The notes below the pieces were generated by a model. The model saw nothing but the letters and a program-made list of their open reading frames with translations. It was not told the origin of the DNA and did no database searches. The position numbers and the translations under genes were made by a program. Below, one piece after another: positions 4,959 through 5,693 of a stretch of 5,693 nucleotides of DNA. Within the stretch, counting starts at the first letter, position 1. Every line of letters starts with the position of its first letter. The stretch spans positions 1-5,693 of the forward strand of contig JAUVHQ010000155.1 of assembly GCA_030593185.1 (NCBI GenBank), in the 5' to 3' direction. The DNA comes from Bacteroidota bacterium. GTDB lineage: Bacteria > Bacteroidota > Bacteroidia > Bacteroidales > VadinHA17.

Positions 4959-5693
4959 TTACATATTCTTAATAATTTCACTTCCAAATTCTGAACACTT
5001 AAGTTTTGTAGCACCTTCCATCAGTCTTTCAAAATCGTAAGTCACTCTTTTGCTGACGATTGATTTCTCCAAACCCTTAATTATCAGGTCGGCAGGCTCA
5101 TTCCATCCCATATACTGAAACATTAATACACCTGAAACTATCACTGAACCGGGGTTAACCTTATCCAGTCCGGTATATTTTGGAGCTGTACCATGTGTTG
5201 CTTCAAAAAGAGCATGACCTGTTTGATAATTAATATTAGCACCGGGGGCAATACCTATTCCGCCTACACTTGCAGCAAGAGCATCTGATATATAATCACC
5301 ATTCAGGTTCAAAGTGGCAATAACCGAATATTCGGCAGGTCTGGTAAGTATCTGTTGCAAAAATGCATCAGCGATAACATCTTTGATCAGCACTTTTCCT
5401 TCATCATTAGCTTTCGATTGTGCGAGGTTTGCAGCATCAACACCATCATTTTCCTTAATCCTGTCATATTCCTGCCATGTAAAAACATGGTCGGAAAATT
5501 CACGTTCGGCAAGATCATAGCCCCATTGTTTAAATTGTCCTTCAGTATACTTCATGATGTTTCCTTTATGAACAAAAGTAACCGATGGAAGTTTATGATC
5601 AATGGTATACCTGATTGCATCTCTAACAAGACGTTCTGTTCCTTCACGAGAAACCGGCTTAATACCAATTGATGAAGTTTCCGGGAAACGAAT
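4959..5693 (-). CDS. icd: NADP-dependent isocitrate dehydrogenase, C-terminal part
   Basis: The last 244 residues of the TCA-cycle enzyme that oxidatively decarboxylates isocitrate to 2-oxoglutarate, making NADPH in the cytoplasm. The reading frame is open through the right edge of the window (IRFPETSSIGIKPVSREGTERL at the edge). The ATG at 5555 is therefore internal (the M of HKGNIMKYTEG) and not the start. Visible landmarks, with E. coli numbering from memory: the KGNIMK block (K230, N232), metal-binding aspartates in NGDYISDALAA (D307, D311), the coenzyme loop HGTAPKYTGLDKV (K344, Y345, V351) and TYDFER (Y391, R395). All NADP determinants are kept. Compared with E. coli there are about 14 extra residues between AEREF and the VLIKDVIADAF block, matching the Bacillus-type small-domain form. 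The N-terminal phosphorylatable serine region is outside the window. It converges on the phosphoesterase gene. Confidence 0.97.
   Translation of the reverse strand: MRFPETSSIGIKPVSREGTERLVRDAIRYTIDHKLPSVTFVHKGNIMKYTEGQFKQWGYDLAEREFSDHVFTWQEYDRIKENDGVDAANLAQSKANDEGKVLIKDVIADAFLQQILTRPAEYSVIATLNLNGDYISDALAASVGGIGIAPGANINYQTGHALFEATHGTAPKYTGLDKVNPGSVIVSGVLMFQYMGWNEPADLIIKGLEKSIVSKRVTYDFERLMEGATKLKCSEFGSEIIKNM

Noticed and set aside
4959..5555. A 198-residue protein starting at the ATG at 5555
   Set aside because: The frame continues upstream to the window edge with unmistakable isocitrate dehydrogenase sequence; this methionine is internal.
5314..5672. Two overlapping plus-strand open frames of 68 and 105 codons
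   Set aside because: Both are antisense to the conserved icd coding sequence; their translations show no domain features and they overlap each other in different frames.

Overview
The window reads as a piece of chromosome from an AT-rich member of the Bacteroidota, probably an environmental Bacteroidales-like lineage. Four things point there: a porin-family beta-barrel protein typical of the phylum, short A-rich leaders without Shine-Dalgarno sequences, a promoter that fits the phylum's TTTG / TAnnTTTG consensus, and a BlaI-type repressor followed by an M56 membrane peptidase. Species and exact order cannot be read from the sequence.

Layout, left to right. Positions 1-810 (minus strand) hold a two-gene regulatory unit: a BlaI/MecI-family repressor (424-810) and an M56/BlaR1-like membrane sensor (1-424, cut by the window edge). 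The two are coupled by a TAATG stop/start overlap. Upstream of the repressor (821-870) is a compact control region with two perfect dyads of the form TACGAA-N4-TTCGTA. One lies between the -33 and -7 promoter elements and the other just downstream of -7, which strongly suggests autoregulation. Positions 949-2424 (minus) encode a cardiolipin synthase with two HKD motifs. Positions 2621-3250 (minus) encode a secreted outer-membrane beta-barrel protein, followed by a clear intrinsic terminator.

The 407-bp gap at 3251-3657 separates that gene from a divergent plus-strand gene. It holds a composite inverted-repeat element (about 3405-3530) that happens to be open in one frame, so an automatic caller would extend the next gene about 90 codons too far upstream. 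The gene itself, a membrane-anchored metallophosphoesterase, most likely starts at 3658 and ends at 4944. It converges on the 3' part of an NADP-type isocitrate dehydrogenase gene (4959-5693, minus, 5' end outside the window) with only 14 bp between the stop codons. A terminator-like hairpin for icd lies inside the last codons of the phosphoesterase gene.

Functionally this is mostly ordinary chromosome: envelope lipid synthesis (cls), an outer-membrane protein, a membrane phosphoesterase and a TCA-cycle enzyme. The most informative parts are the blaI-like control region, the embedded icd terminator and the repeat element. I see no mobile element, CRISPR array, tRNA or rRNA, and no convincing new multi-gene system.
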